From IMG/VR virus record IMGVR_UViG_3300044710_000137, positions 20,546 to 84,545 of that record: a stretch of 64,000 nucleotides of DNA; one strand, written 5' to 3'. The stretch comes from a virus. Within the stretch, counting starts at the first letter, position 1. Every line of letters starts with the position of its first letter. Positions 20,247-28,096 of this stretch are shown here, in pieces. The translations under genes and the position numbers were made by a program. The notes under the pieces are model-generated. The model made no database searches. It saw nothing but the letters and a program-made list of their open reading frames with translations, and had not been told where the DNA came from.

Positions 20247-20537
20247 ATGAGCAGATTCCGCCAAGGCGAATCGTCCCGGCAGCCGGCTGCACGCCGTCCC
20301 GATATTTCTGGCTCGCGCTTGTGCCCCGGTAGCGTGCATGGCCCGGACCCGAAGTTGATCTCGGCGAATAAGCGCTGGTGTGCGGCGTGTTGCGAAACGG
20401 AATGGAAGAAGCTGCTGGAGCAGGTTCGGGCATCGAAGATGCTGCAAGGGACTACGCCGGAAGTCCAGAAGGTTCTTGCCGCGTGTGCGGAAGGCTCCTT
20501 GGATCTCACTGGCGGGGTCGAGGATGCCTCGGCATGA
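20247..20537 (+). CDS. Hypothetical protein, 96 aa
   Basis: ATG 8 bases after the tRNA-like gene. It contains LISANKRWCAACCETEWKKL, a Cys cluster, then LLEQVRASKMLQGTTPEVQK, a helix. No ribosome site is obvious. Its stop overlaps the next start (ATGA). Confidence 0.45.
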   Translation: MSRFRQGESSRQPAARRPDISGSRLCPGSVHGPDPKLISANKRWCAACCETEWKKLLEQVRASKMLQGTTPEVQKVLAACAEGSLDLTGGVEDASA

Positions 20538-20749
20538 AGAGCTTGGGCCGTATCGCATACGAAGCGCGCCACCCTCCGGTCTACCGAGCCTCCGAACCCT
20601 GGCCGACCATGACGCCGAGCGCTCAGAATAAGTGGGACGCGGTTGGCCGTGCGGTGCAGGATGAAGTATTGCGCCGGCTGAAACAGGAAGACATGCGCCG
20701 CGGCATCAACTTCACCGAAGCAGTCTACAGCGTATTGGCAGGGGCATAG
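20534..20749 (+). CDS. Small phage protein, 71 aa
   Basis: Start at 20534 fixed by ATGA overlap. It has WPTMTPSAQNKWDAVGRAVQ then DEVLRRLKQEDMRRGINFTE. Short Trp-led helical proteins of this type are common in phages. Function unknown. Confidence 0.55.
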   Translation: MKSLGRIAYEARHPPVYRASEPWPTMTPSAQNKWDAVGRAVQDEVLRRLKQEDMRRGINFTEAVYSVLAGA

Positions 20750-20750
20750 C

Positions 20751-21320
20751 GTGATCCTGGAGTTTCCGACCCCCGACCCCCGATCCCCGACCCCGGCAGC
20801 GGGCCGGCCGCTGCCCTGGTATGCCCTGCGCGTCAAAGCCCTCCACGAATTCCACGTCGAGCGCGAGTTGTGCCGGTACGGTATCGAACCCTACCTGCCG
20901 ACACGTAAAAGGAAACACTGGCGCAACACCGAAGTGGACGTACCCCTGATCCCTGGCTACGTCTTCGCGCGCGCGGAAGCTTGTGATATATATGCCACAC
21001 TGCGTTGGACCAACTGGCTCACCAATATCTTGGGAGACCGGCATGGCCCTACCGAAATCCCCGCCGATCAAATCGAAACGCTCCGCCTGATGGTCGCCAA
21101 TTCGAAAATCGAAGTAATCCCGCTGGCCGATATCTGGAAGGGCGGGGAAGAGGTCGAGGTCGTGAGCGGCCCGCTGCAGGGCGCCAAGGGGCGCGTGGCC
21201 AGAGTCAAGAACAAGACGCAGCTCGTCATCTTCATCGAGATGCTGGGATCCGCGATCTGCACGGAACTGGACGCCGCCAGCGTGCGCGTCATTCCCGTGG
21301 ATCTACCGCTCGCGGCGTAG
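20751..21320 (+). CDS. Phage NusG/RfaH-like transcription factor
   Basis: After a low-complexity N-terminus (FPTPDPRSPTPAAGRP) the NGN domain is clear: WYALRVKALHEFHVERELCR (residues 23-42) and EVDVPLIPGYVFAR (62-75). The C-terminal KOW domain reads KGGEEVEVVSGPLQGAKGRV. NusG-family proteins bind RNA polymerase and change pausing and termination; specialised paralogues act as antiterminators. Being just ahead of the virion genes, it may allow their transcription through the many hairpin repeats (inference). GTG start one base after the preceding stop. Confidence 0.85.
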   Translation: MILEFPTPDPRSPTPAAGRPLPWYALRVKALHEFHVERELCRYGIEPYLPTRKRKHWRNTEVDVPLIPGYVFARAEACDIYATLRWTNWLTNILGDRHGPTEIPADQIETLRLMVANSKIEVIPLADIWKGGEEVEVVSGPLQGAKGRVARVKNKTQLVIFIEMLGSAICTELDAASVRVIPVDLPLAA

Positions 21321-21321
21321 C

Positions 21322-21360
21322 CCCAACACCCAGCACCCAGCACCCAGAACCCAGAACCCG
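21322..21360 (+). repeat. Low-complexity repeat family E, copy 1
   Basis: Tandem CCCAACACCCAGCACCCAG and CCCAGAACCC units fill the gap before the ATG at 21366. Confidence 0.75.
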
Positions 21361-21365
21361 CCACC

Positions 21366-21578
21366 ATGAACCCCGCCTGGATTCCCGCCTTCGTCACCGT
21401 CACCGGACTCATCGCTAACGCAGCGTGGGGGCTATACAACATGGGCGAACGCGCAGCCATTCAGGTGGCCATCCAGAAGCAGGAAGCGGCCATCCTGTCG
21501 ATCAAGGAGTGGGCGCTTGAGGAATTCGTGACCAAGGAAACGCTGAAACTCCGCATGGCCGCCCAGCAACACGCATAA
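21366..21578 (+). CDS. Small membrane-anchored coiled-coil protein
   Basis: Seventy residues: one hydrophobic segment (AWIPAFVTVTGLIANAAWGL, residues 4-23) followed by a helical, heptad-like region (AIQVAIQKQEAAILSIKEWA). This layout is found in phage holin- or spanin-like proteins, but also in many others. Follows the CCCAGCACCC tract. Confidence 0.5.
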   Translation: MNPAWIPAFVTVTGLIANAAWGLYNMGERAAIQVAIQKQEAAILSIKEWALEEFVTKETLKLRMAAQQHA

Positions 21579-21585
21579 AGGAATA

Positions 21586-21999
21586 ATGGAACCTGCAACG
21601 GCCCGCCGTCCGATCAAGCTGCTGTCCGACATCATCCTGGTCCACGTGGACCAAGAGGAACTCCTGGAGTGCGGGCTTTACGCGCCGGCCGAAGCGCAGC
21701 CCGGCAACGTGGACATCGCGGAAAAGCACGCGCTGATGCGTAGTGGCACGGTCGTGCATTCCGATCCCGATCACGTGTTCGAAGTCTATTCCGGCACAGG
21801 TCCGGGCCTGAAATCGAGAAAATGCGCGCGGCTGACCATGAGCATCGCGGTCGGCGATCGCGTGGTCTTCTCGGCGTGGGTGGGGACGAACCAGGCGATT
21901 CAGTACGGATGGGGCCCGGAGTATTTACTGATGCGGGAATCCGAGGTCCTGGGGAAGTTGGAATCAAAGACGGAACGCAAGCGTAAAGTGAAAGCATGA
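21586..21999 (+). CDS. GroES-like co-chaperonin
   Basis: The 137-residue protein keeps the Cpn10 order: IKLLSDIILVHVDQEELLEC (strand 1 and roof), GLYAPAEAQPG (mobile loop region), RSGTVV, then VGDRVVFSAWVGTNQAIQYG and PEYLLMRESEVLGKL. Insertions near residues 60-75 lengthen it beyond the usual ~97 aa. Phage co-chaperonins such as T4 gp31 replace host GroES when folding large coat proteins. It lies upstream of the packaging and coat genes, which fits that role. Confidence 0.75.
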   Translation: MEPATARRPIKLLSDIILVHVDQEELLECGLYAPAEAQPGNVDIAEKHALMRSGTVVHSDPDHVFEVYSGTGPGLKSRKCARLTMSIAVGDRVVFSAWVGTNQAIQYGWGPEYLLMRESEVLGKLESKTERKRKVKA

Positions 22000-22484
22000 A
22001 GATCCTGCGAGCACTCCTGGCGGCCCTGGGCCTGTGCGCCCTCGCGGCCGCGCAAACGCCGTCCACGACAACGACCCTGGCGATGGTGCGCGAGATTCAG
22101 CCGTTGCTGGCGAGTCCCGTGCCGTGCTTGGTCTACATCGCGGCCGGTAAAACGATGTGCGCGTCCCTCGGCGCGAATATCGTCGTAACGGCAAATCCGA
22201 ACGGCGTAACGCTCAGCGTCTCCAACCCCAGCCTCACCATGGTGTTTCCGTCACCGGTCTATTTTCCGGTGACCACCGCGGGCACACAGACGTTCACCAC
22301 CACGCAGCCGTCCACCGCGAGCGGTAACGCCGCGAACAGCAACCCTCACTACTGGGTATTCCGCGATGGCGTGCTCCTGAACTACGGCACAGATTACACG
22401 CAGTCGGGGAACATCGCGGGGTCAACGGTCACTCTTGGGGGGGCCCAAACCACCGTCCCTGGCGACGTCATTCAAATCTGGTAA
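21996..22484 (+). CDS. Secreted structural-like protein, 162 aa
   Basis: Signal peptide MKILRALLAALGLCALAAAQ. The C-terminal ~50 residues (YWVFRDGVLLNYGTDYTQSG; VTLGGAQTTVPGDVIQIW) resemble a beta-rich module common at the ends of phage fibre and structural proteins (x-RNG-L-DYT ... GD-I-I). Overlaps GroES by ATGA. Virion or surface location is inferred. Confidence 0.6.
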   Translation: MKILRALLAALGLCALAAAQTPSTTTTLAMVREIQPLLASPVPCLVYIAAGKTMCASLGANIVVTANPNGVTLSVSNPSLTMVFPSPVYFPVTTAGTQTFTTTQPSTASGNAANSNPHYWVFRDGVLLNYGTDYTQSGNIAGSTVTLGGAQTTVPGDVIQIW

Positions 22485-22487
22485 CTG

Positions 22488-23102
22488 ATGGATTTTACCC
22501 CGTTCCACATGCAGCCTGGCGACGTAATCGCCTTCGCCGGTAAAGAGCCGCTTTCGTTCCTCATCGACGCCTATACCGGTTCGAAGCTGTCGCACCTGGC
22601 GATGGTCAAGTCCAACACCTCGGGTGAGGTCTGGGTCACCGAAAGCACGATCTTCACCGATCCCCTGACCAAGAAAAAGATCAGCGGGCCGCAGACGCAT
22701 CCCCTCGAACAGGTCCTGACCGTGGATTACGCGGCGCCCGGCTCTTGCGCATGGCACCTGGCGCTCTCGGACGACGTGCGGGCGCAGATCGATTGGACAC
22801 AATTCTCCGCATTTATCGCGCATTGCGAGAACGGCTCCGTGGCCTACGATATCCCCGGCTATATAGCGTTCCTGCTGCGATCAATCCCATTCCTGGGCGC
22901 GCGGGTGTGCCAGTCGGAAAACTATCGCAGGATGTTCTGTTCGGCTTACGATACGGCCATCTTCGAGAACTGCGGCGTGCCCTTACACCGCGACTTTTCG
23001 GCGACGTCGCCGGCGGACCTGGTGCGCATGCGGATTTACAAGTCGTGCACGCAGATTCTGGGACTGACGACGGTGATCGATCCAGCCTTCAACACGCTGT
23101 AA
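22488..23102 (+). CDS. Permuted NlpC/P60 (YiiX-like) cysteine peptidase
   Basis: The N-terminus has GDVIAFAGKEPLSFLIDAYT then SKLSHLAMVKSN, with the catalytic His in SHLAM. After VTEST and GSVAYDIPGYIAFLL, the catalytic Cys lies in MFCSAYDTAIFENCG (residues ~145-160). His before Cys is the order of permuted NlpC/P60 (YiiX/YebB-like) enzymes, which cleave peptide or acyl bonds. It may act as a lysis or tail enzyme; no signal peptide is seen. Confidence 0.7.
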   Translation: MDFTPFHMQPGDVIAFAGKEPLSFLIDAYTGSKLSHLAMVKSNTSGEVWVTESTIFTDPLTKKKISGPQTHPLEQVLTVDYAAPGSCAWHLALSDDVRAQIDWTQFSAFIAHCENGSVAYDIPGYIAFLLRSIPFLGARVCQSENYRRMFCSAYDTAIFENCGVPLHRDFSATSPADLVRMRIYKSCTQILGLTTVIDPAFNTL

Positions 23103-23114
23103 TCTTTCCCTTTT

Positions 23115-23208
23115 CTGCCAGCGGAATCCGCACGGCAAACAAGCGGTCTCCAGTTCCCCGATAACATCGCGCGATTGACAGCGCATCGAAGCCACAAGCT
23201 TATAACAA
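23115..23208 (+). repeat. Junction repeat family C, copy 3
   Basis: TGCCAGCGGAATCCGCACGG ... GGTCTCCAGTTCCCCGAT ... ATCGCGCGATTGACAGCGC ... ATCGAAGCCACAA. It precedes the small terminase gene by about 125 bases. Confidence 0.8.
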
Positions 23209-23333
23209 GATTACCGGCACATCCGGTAAAGGCGCTCCTTACAGTAAGGAATCCAGCGCCGGGCACAGGGCTCCAACAACAACGGTCCACTCCTACCGTT
23301 GGGAGTCCTGTCGCCTTCCAATAATTCTCACTT

Positions 23334-23960
23334 GTGAAAGACAAAACTCCACCGACGGACACAACAAAAGAGCAGCTCGACGAGTCCTTGATAAACCCCG
23401 CTCTCATGGCCCGCATCCAGGCTATGGGATCTCCCATCGTTCCAGGACCGGCCCAAATAGAATTGGACAAGCGCGCATCGAAGAAACAGCGCATGCTGAT
23501 AGCCTTCGTGGTGACCGCGGGAAACGTCACGAGGGCAGCTAAAGCCGCCGGCATCGACCGCGACACCCACTACGCCTGGCTCAAGGACGATTCCGAATAC
23601 GCCGCGTCGTATCGTGATCGTGTACCCAACGCCGCCGGCGTCCTCGAGGACGAAGCCCGCAGACGGGCAGTCGAAGGTACACTCAAGGGCGTATACCACA
23701 AAGGCACGCTCGTAGACATGGAAGTGGAGTACTCGGATCGGCTCCTGATCCAGCTTCTGAAAGCCCACCACCCAGCGCATAAGCCCACCCTGACCATCGA
23801 CGGCCGGGGTAAGAACGGCGCCATCGCGATAGAACAAACCACCGCCGAAGACCTCGCCAAGCTGCCGGAAGAAACACTCCTGGAGCAAATCAAAGTGGCC
23901 CGCGAAACCCTCGAATGGCTAAAAGCGAGCACCCATGCAACAATCGAGCGGGCTCCCTAA
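23334..23960 (+). CDS. Small terminase subunit
   Basis: The 208-residue protein has a helix-turn-helix segment (TAGNVTRAAKAAGIDRDTHY; AWLKDDSEYAASYRDR) followed by LEDEARRRAVEGTLKGVY and VEYSDRLLIQLLKAHHP, a pattern typical of phage TerS proteins. TerS recognises the packaging site and loads TerL. GTG start at 23334 (a TTG two bases earlier is out of frame). It overlaps the TerL ATPase gene by 46 bases. Confidence 0.75.
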   Translation: MKDKTPPTDTTKEQLDESLINPALMARIQAMGSPIVPGPAQIELDKRASKKQRMLIAFVVTAGNVTRAAKAAGIDRDTHYAWLKDDSEYAASYRDRVPNAAGVLEDEARRRAVEGTLKGVYHKGTLVDMEVEYSDRLLIQLLKAHHPAHKPTLTIDGRGKNGAIAIEQTTAEDLAKLPEETLLEQIKVARETLEWLKASTHATIERAP

Positions 23961-24697
23961 AGGAGCTCTTGGAACTCAGGGCGGAATTGGAAGCTCAACT
24001 CGAGAAGCGCAATACCACCATCCGCGAGATCCGGACCAATAGGATTCAAGACCAGTTTCCTTTCACCGGTCCGTTCCGCCGCGAGCTCTACCCCAAGCAC
24101 ATGGAGTTCTTCGCCGCGGGCGCGGAACACACGGAGCGCTGCTTTATGGCGGGAAACCGCGTGGGCAAGACCCGGGCGGGCGCCTGCGAAGCGACGTACC
24201 ACCTCACGGGAAGCTACCCCGATTGGTGGGTGGGGAAGCGCTTCGATCATCCTGTCGAGGGCTGGGCGGCCGGCTCTACAAACCAAACGGTACGGGATAT
24301 CATTCAGGCTGAATTGCTGGGCAAACTGGCGCCGGACAAGGAATCGCGGCCCGAGGATCCCATCGGGCTCGGTACCGGCATGATCCCGGCTGATGCGATC
24401 CGCGCCATCAACCGGCGATCCGGCGGCGTCAAGGACTCGATCGAATCGGCGTATATCCGGCATGTCTCCGGAGGGACGTCGCTTCTCGGATTCAAAACTT
24501 ACGACCAGGGGCGGCGTAGCTTCGAGGGCACCGGCAAGCATTTCGTATGGGTGGACGAGGAATGCCCGTTCGACGTCTATATCGAAGCGCTGACGCGTAC
24601 GATGACCACGAAGGGGATCATCTACCTGACGTTCACGCCGTTGAGGGGAATGTCAGAAGTGGTCCTGCACTTTCTTCCCAGCACGACGCTGGATTGA
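23915..24697 (+). CDS. terL: Terminase large subunit, ATPase half (split gene)
   Basis: The 260-residue protein contains the packaging ATPase: Walker A GNRVGKT (residues 80-86), Walker B VWVDEE (211-216) and coupling motif LTFTPLRG (238-245). It ends at MSEVVLHFLPSTTLD, just where the nuclease domain would begin in an undivided TerL. The missing nuclease half is at 31370-32158, 6.7 kb downstream. No frameshift or slippery site is seen at the end: the TGA is in the same frame and no continuation exists. The two halves would have to work as separate chains. Confidence 0.85.
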   Translation: MAKSEHPCNNRAGSLKELLELRAELEAQLEKRNTTIREIRTNRIQDQFPFTGPFRRELYPKHMEFFAAGAEHTERCFMAGNRVGKTRAGACEATYHLTGSYPDWWVGKRFDHPVEGWAAGSTNQTVRDIIQAELLGKLAPDKESRPEDPIGLGTGMIPADAIRAINRRSGGVKDSIESAYIRHVSGGTSLLGFKTYDQGRRSFEGTGKHFVWVDEECPFDVYIEALTRTMTTKGIIYLTFTPLRGMSEVVLHFLPSTTLD

Positions 24698-24703
24698 AAA
24701 ACT

Positions 24704-25141
24704 ATGAGCGTGCCGCACATTTTCACCCAGCGATTCACGGGATCGGTCGTTGTTTGCTACTCGGTCTCGCATACTGAGCTCGACTTCGCGCGGGACATAC
24801 CAGCGCTGCTTTTGAATGTTTTCGATCTGCTGGATGCTCTTACCAGACATTTTATCTATCCACCGCCGACGCGCGAGCAAAGGAATGCGTATTACGACGC
24901 GGTAATGAATCAACGGCCGTGTCATCCACCGCTAAAGGCTCCCTGGCCGGATCGCTCCGAACAAATCCTTCCGGAGCCCATTTGGACGAACATCCACGCC
25001 GAGGACTACGAAACCATATTCGAGCGCTGCTACGGTGGAACGCTGGTACGACCGCCTGTTGAACCCGGCTTAGGCACGACCAGCACCACCGGCGGATCCA
25101 CGGGCAGCACCGCGATCGGCTTACCCACACGCTGCCCATAG
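24704..25141 (+). CDS. Hypothetical protein in the terminase split, 145 aa
   Basis: Begins 6 bases after the TerL stop. It has TELDFARDIPALLLNVFDLL and YPPPTREQRNAYYDAVMNQR, then EPIWTNIHAEDYETIFERCY. The last ~35 residues overlap the opposite-strand LuxR-like gene. Unrecognised. Confidence 0.45.
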   Translation: MSVPHIFTQRFTGSVVVCYSVSHTELDFARDIPALLLNVFDLLDALTRHFIYPPPTREQRNAYYDAVMNQRPCHPPLKAPWPDRSEQILPEPIWTNIHAEDYETIFERCYGGTLVRPPVEPGLGTTSTTGGSTGSTAIGLPTRCP

Positions 25142-25434
25142 CGGACGCCCCAACAAAAGGGCGCACCGCATTTGCAGTCATCCGGATGCAGGCCCGGGGA
25201 GACTGCGAAGCCGGCAAGGCACTCCGGGTGCGTCAAGATAAAGCGCACCAGCTCCACGATGGAAGTGAGCCGCAACGGTCCCGCCACGTGCGCTATGTGA
25301 GTCTTTAGGGTCTCCGGCGCGATCTGCAGCCGCTCTGCAATTTCCTTACGCGGTACTCCTAAAACCAGCAGGTACGCTATTTCCTGTTCTCTTTGCGACA
25401 GCGAAACCTGGTGGATTAACGTATCGATCTTCAC
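25030..25434 (-). CDS. LuxR-type HTH protein 1
   Basis: N-terminal LuxR/GerE HTH: VSLSQREQEIAYLLVLGVPR, then KEIAERLQIAPETLKTHIAH (residues 10-48). The C-terminal part has CKCGAPFCWG and a Pro-rich tail. There is no autoinducer or receiver domain. It is the only leftward gene at this end of the insertion and stands divergent from LuxR-type gene 2. Confidence 0.7.
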   Translation of the reverse strand: MKIDTLIHQVSLSQREQEIAYLLVLGVPRKEIAERLQIAPETLKTHIAHVAGPLRLTSIVELVRFILTHPECLAGFAVSPGLHPDDCKCGAPFCWGVRYGQRVGKPIAVLPVDPPVVLVVPKPGSTGGRTSVPP

Positions 25435-25555
25435 AAGTGAGTGGCTATCGTCCCCCCGTCAGGGGATGGTCCGCGATGGCCTTTACCGGCGGTATCCTAC
25501 CCCGATTATAGGACTTCCGCGCACGAATCAAATTCTGGGATCATCGGTACGCCAC

Positions 25556-25855
25556 ATGGAAAAACCCACGTTGACGAGCCTTCCCCCACGGCAGTTGGCG
25601 ATCGCGCGCCTGGTGCATCAGGGTCTGAGCAACGAGCAGATTGGGATTGATCTGCAGATCCAGCGTTGCACGGTCACCACCCAGCTGCACAGGATCTACG
25701 AGACGCTGGGTTTGGTCTGCCGGCAATATCCGAGGATGCGGTTGGCTCTCATCATCCAGGAACACGAAAATGCGACGGCTAAAAACTCTGATCTTCAACT
25801 GCCTGCTGCTGCTTTGACTGGTGGCGGCATGAGCATCCCGATGGAGCGAGTGTGA
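25556..25855 (+). CDS. LuxR-type HTH protein 2
   Basis: Start set at 25556 (MEKPTLTSLPPRQLAIARLV). LuxR HTH: VHQGLSNEQIGIDLQIQRCT, then VTTQLHRIYETLGL. No sensor domain; 99 residues. It shares the fold, not close sequence, with its neighbours at 25030 and 26353. Confidence 0.7.
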   Translation: MEKPTLTSLPPRQLAIARLVHQGLSNEQIGIDLQIQRCTVTTQLHRIYETLGLVCRQYPRMRLALIIQEHENATAKNSDLQLPAAALTGGGMSIPMERV

Positions 25856-25859
25856 CCGC

Positions 25860-26348
25860 TTGAGGGAGACAATTTCGTTTTTGGCTAATCTGGCGCTCTG
25901 CAAGCTGCAGAACGACATTGGCGGCCACCTCGTATTAGCGGAGTTTCCCGATCCGCCGGCGCCCCCGCGGTACGACCTCAGTCCACTCGGCCGGTATCTG
26001 GGCCAGTGCATGATAACCACGGAGCTCAAGGCTTTGTGGCAACTGCCGGCGAGACGCGAGAACCTGGAGTCCTCCTGCAGGACCGCGCTGTCGGATATAG
26101 TGCGGGACCTCCGCTCGATCACCGAGGCGGACCCCGGCTGTCCCGAAGAAGGGTGGGACGACAAACCGAACTTGCCTCAGATGCAAATCGTCTTCGCCCG
26201 ACCGGCGATGACGGGCGAAGTGGAGCAGGCTATCTGTTCGGACCGCCAGGCAGGCATCGCGCTGCGCGCCACTCGCATGAATGAAGACACCATCGCCATA
26301 GCCGTGAATTTCGGCGTGCGACGGCTTCTCCAATGCCGATTCGAGTAG
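25860..26348 (+). CDS. Hypothetical protein between LuxR genes, 162 aa
   Basis: TTG start. It contains NLALCKLQNDIGGHLVLAEF and LSDIVRDLRSITEADPGCPE, then a beta-rich C-terminus (DTIAIAVNFGVRRLLQC). Sandwiched between two LuxR-type genes, it may be their sensor or partner, but that is only context. No family recognised. Confidence 0.5.
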   Translation: MRETISFLANLALCKLQNDIGGHLVLAEFPDPPAPPRYDLSPLGRYLGQCMITTELKALWQLPARRENLESSCRTALSDIVRDLRSITEADPGCPEEGWDDKPNLPQMQIVFARPAMTGEVEQAICSDRQAGIALRATRMNEDTIAIAVNFGVRRLLQCRFE

Positions 26349-26352
26349 AACC

Positions 26353-26775
26353 ATGCAATACCTGACCACGCGCCAGCTTGCGGTTGCCGAATGCCTCGGG
26401 CGCGGTTTACGCAATAAGGAAGTGGCTAGTGAGCTAGGCTTGACCGAAGGCACGGTGAAGGTCTACATCTCGTACATCTTCACTAAACTGCAGATCGATT
26501 CGCGGCTGAAACTCGGCCTATTATTTAACGCCGGCGAATTAGGAGTCTGGCCGGCATCCGAACCGAAGCCGAAGCGGGCATACGCGACCCGCGCGCAAGT
26601 GGCCATCACAGCGAATGAAACAGGCGCACTTCGGCCGTTGCGGCTTACTGTTCGCGGTCCGTTGACGGAAGTCGATAAAAAGTGGGATCGCATCTTCGAC
26701 GAGAAGTTTGCGGACCCAGCTTACTACGTCCAACCACCTACGGTATCCGTCGGCTCGACCCTAGGCCGCGCATAA
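26353..26775 (+). CDS. LuxR-type HTH protein 3
   Basis: Starts MQYLTTRQLAVAECLGRGLR, then NKEVASELGLTEGTVKVYIS and YIFTKLQI: a complete LuxR/GerE HTH (residues 4-45) without a sensor domain. The basic linker KPKRAYATRAQ and a C-terminal unit (LTEVDKKWDRIFDEKFADP) follow. Third such gene within 1.8 kb. Confidence 0.75.
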   Translation: MQYLTTRQLAVAECLGRGLRNKEVASELGLTEGTVKVYISYIFTKLQIDSRLKLGLLFNAGELGVWPASEPKPKRAYATRAQVAITANETGALRPLRLTVRGPLTEVDKKWDRIFDEKFADPAYYVQPPTVSVGSTLGRA

Positions 26776-26841
26776 TACGTCGGAGCCCGAGGAGACGGAA
26801 CCCTGCGGTTCCTTCCCCTCGAACCCCTTCTTCCCCTATAA

Positions 26842-26873
26842 CCCAACACCGAGCACCCAGCACCCTCAAAGGA
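26842..26873 (+). repeat. Low-complexity repeat family E, copy 2
   Basis: CCCAACACCGAGCACCCAGC and CACCCTC before AAAGGATTTCCTC-ATG at 26881. Confidence 0.7.
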
Positions 26874-26880
26874 TTTCCTC

Positions 26881-27231
26881 ATGTCCAACGCAGTCCGCGG
26901 CCGCAAGAAAACCGGCCTCAAACCCGTGCCGAAAGGCAAGATGACCCACATGCACGTGCGCCGCATGGATAACGGAGGCTTCACCGTCGATAGCGACCAC
27001 GAGCTGCCGGAGAAGAAAAGCATGACCAGCAAGAAGGCCATGGGCAGCGCCATGGGTTTCGGGCCGTCCACGGAGTCGCATTCCGCGAGCTTCACGGGCC
27101 CCGACGATGCCCTGGCGCACGTGGGCCAGTTGATGGCGTCCGGACCGCCCAGCCCCGAGGCTCCCCCAGCTCCGGCCGGCGGCGCGCCCGCGCCTGGCGC
27201 GACCGACAGCACCATGCCGGAAGGCGAGTAA
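26881..27231 (+). CDS. Hypothetical protein, 116 aa
   Basis: Basic N-terminus (RGRKKTGLKPVPKGKMTHM), short beta unit (HVRRMDNGGFTVDSDHEL) and a Pro/Ala/Gly-rich tail. AAAGGATTTCCTC precedes the ATG. Phages often encode such proteins near the portal or terminase. Function unknown. Confidence 0.5.
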   Translation: MSNAVRGRKKTGLKPVPKGKMTHMHVRRMDNGGFTVDSDHELPEKKSMTSKKAMGSAMGFGPSTESHSASFTGPDDALAHVGQLMASGPPSPEAPPAPAGGAPAPGATDSTMPEGE

Positions 27232-27235
27232 AACG

Positions 27236-27481
27236 GTGAGCCCCGAAGCCAACGAGATCGTCGCGGCGCTTCGTGCGGCCGGGCAGCGGGCACGCCAGGA
27301 TGTCACCACTATCCCGGCGTATCGGATCACTCCGGACCGCTTGCGCTCGATGCGGCAGCAGTATGAAGTCGCGGAAGTATTGCTGGAAGACGATACCGAA
27401 GCCTTTCTTATTACAGCGTGGGACGTGCAGCGCGCCAGACCGCTCGCGCGGATCTTCGTGCTGAAGCCTGAAAATGCCTGA
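27236..27481 (+). CDS. Hypothetical protein, 81 aa
   Basis: GTG start. It has EANEIVAALRAAGQRARQDV and a C-terminal sheet (FLITAWDVQRARPLARIFVL). Overlaps the next start by 8 bases. Unrecognised. Confidence 0.5.
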   Translation: MSPEANEIVAALRAAGQRARQDVTTIPAYRITPDRLRSMRQQYEVAEVLLEDDTEAFLITAWDVQRARPLARIFVLKPENA

Positions 27482-27923
27482 AACTATACCAGCCACCAGC
27501 CACCAGCCACCAGCCACCGCCTCACTGGCGAAGGCCGTGGCCGACCACATCGACGAACGCCTGGAGGGTCAGCCCGCGCGCTTCAGCGACAAGCCGCTGC
27601 CCGGGCGGAAGATCCGGCAGATCTATCGGCTGGAGAAGATGGGCTGGCCCGCGGCCCCGCTCGACGCCGAGTCCGCCGCCTTCGCGCTGAAGGTAGCCGA
27701 CGACCTCGCCGGGCAACTACTCACCGCGATTAATCGCAACCCCGGCTGTGAATTGGTTTCGTGGGCGGGAGAGATCCCGCGCAGTATCGCGGAAGCGGAC
27801 TTTCACAACGGCAAGACCACCTCCGTGCGCGTCTTGGGCAATCACGATATTCACGAGAACTGCTTTCTGGTGCGCTTCGACGTGATCTACCGGATGGTGA
27901 AACTGCCTCCGAAGAAGGTATAG
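27474..27923 (+). CDS. Hypothetical protein with family-D-encoded N-terminus
   Basis: Residues 6-15 (ATSHQPPATA) are translated from a family-D tract. The rest looks real: FSDKPLPGRKIRQIYRLEKM, then GCELVSWAGEIPRSIAEADF and VRVLGNHDIHENCFLVRF. No family recognised. Confidence 0.5.
   Translation: MPETIPATSHQPPATASLAKAVADHIDERLEGQPARFSDKPLPGRKIRQIYRLEKMGWPAAPLDAESAAFALKVADDLAGQLLTAINRNPGCELVSWAGEIPRSIAEADFHNGKTTSVRVLGNHDIHENCFLVRFDVIYRMVKLPPKKV
27489..27519 (-). repeat. Low-complexity repeat family D, copy 2 (translated)
   Basis: CCAGCCACCAGCCACCAGCC, read as coding sequence in gene 27474-27923. Confidence 0.8.
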
Positions 27924-27925
27924 AA

Positions 27926-28096
27926 ATGGCCATTAAAATCAAGCCCAGCCATAAGGGCATGCTTCACGCCGAACTTGGAATCGCCTCGGATAAACCGATC
28001 CCCCTTTCCCGCATCGCCGGCGCTATGAAGAACGCCGGTCCCAAGGAAAAGAAGCGCCTCGTCTTCGCGGAGAACGCACGCAAATGGAAGCACTAA
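27926..28096 (+). CDS. Small conserved phage protein, 56 aa
   Basis: Reads MAIKIKPSHKGMLHAELGIA, then IPLSRIAGAMKNAGPKEKKR and LVFAENARKWKH. The pattern 'IKPSHKG-LH', 'I-A-K--A' and a final 'FA-NARKW' is seen in many phages next to packaging genes. Function unknown to me. Possibly binds DNA (basic). Confidence 0.65.
   Translation: MAIKIKPSHKGMLHAELGIASDKPIPLSRIAGAMKNAGPKEKKRLVFAENARKWKH

Noticed and set aside
19538-20836. Long leftward open frame (432 codons) over 19577-20749
   Set aside because: It covers three rightward genes and the tRNA-like gene. Composition and motifs favour the rightward genes.
25466-25555. Longer N-terminus for LuxR-type gene 2
   Set aside because: The extra 30 residues have no recognised content, and the ATG at 25556 gives the usual short lead before a LuxR HTH.
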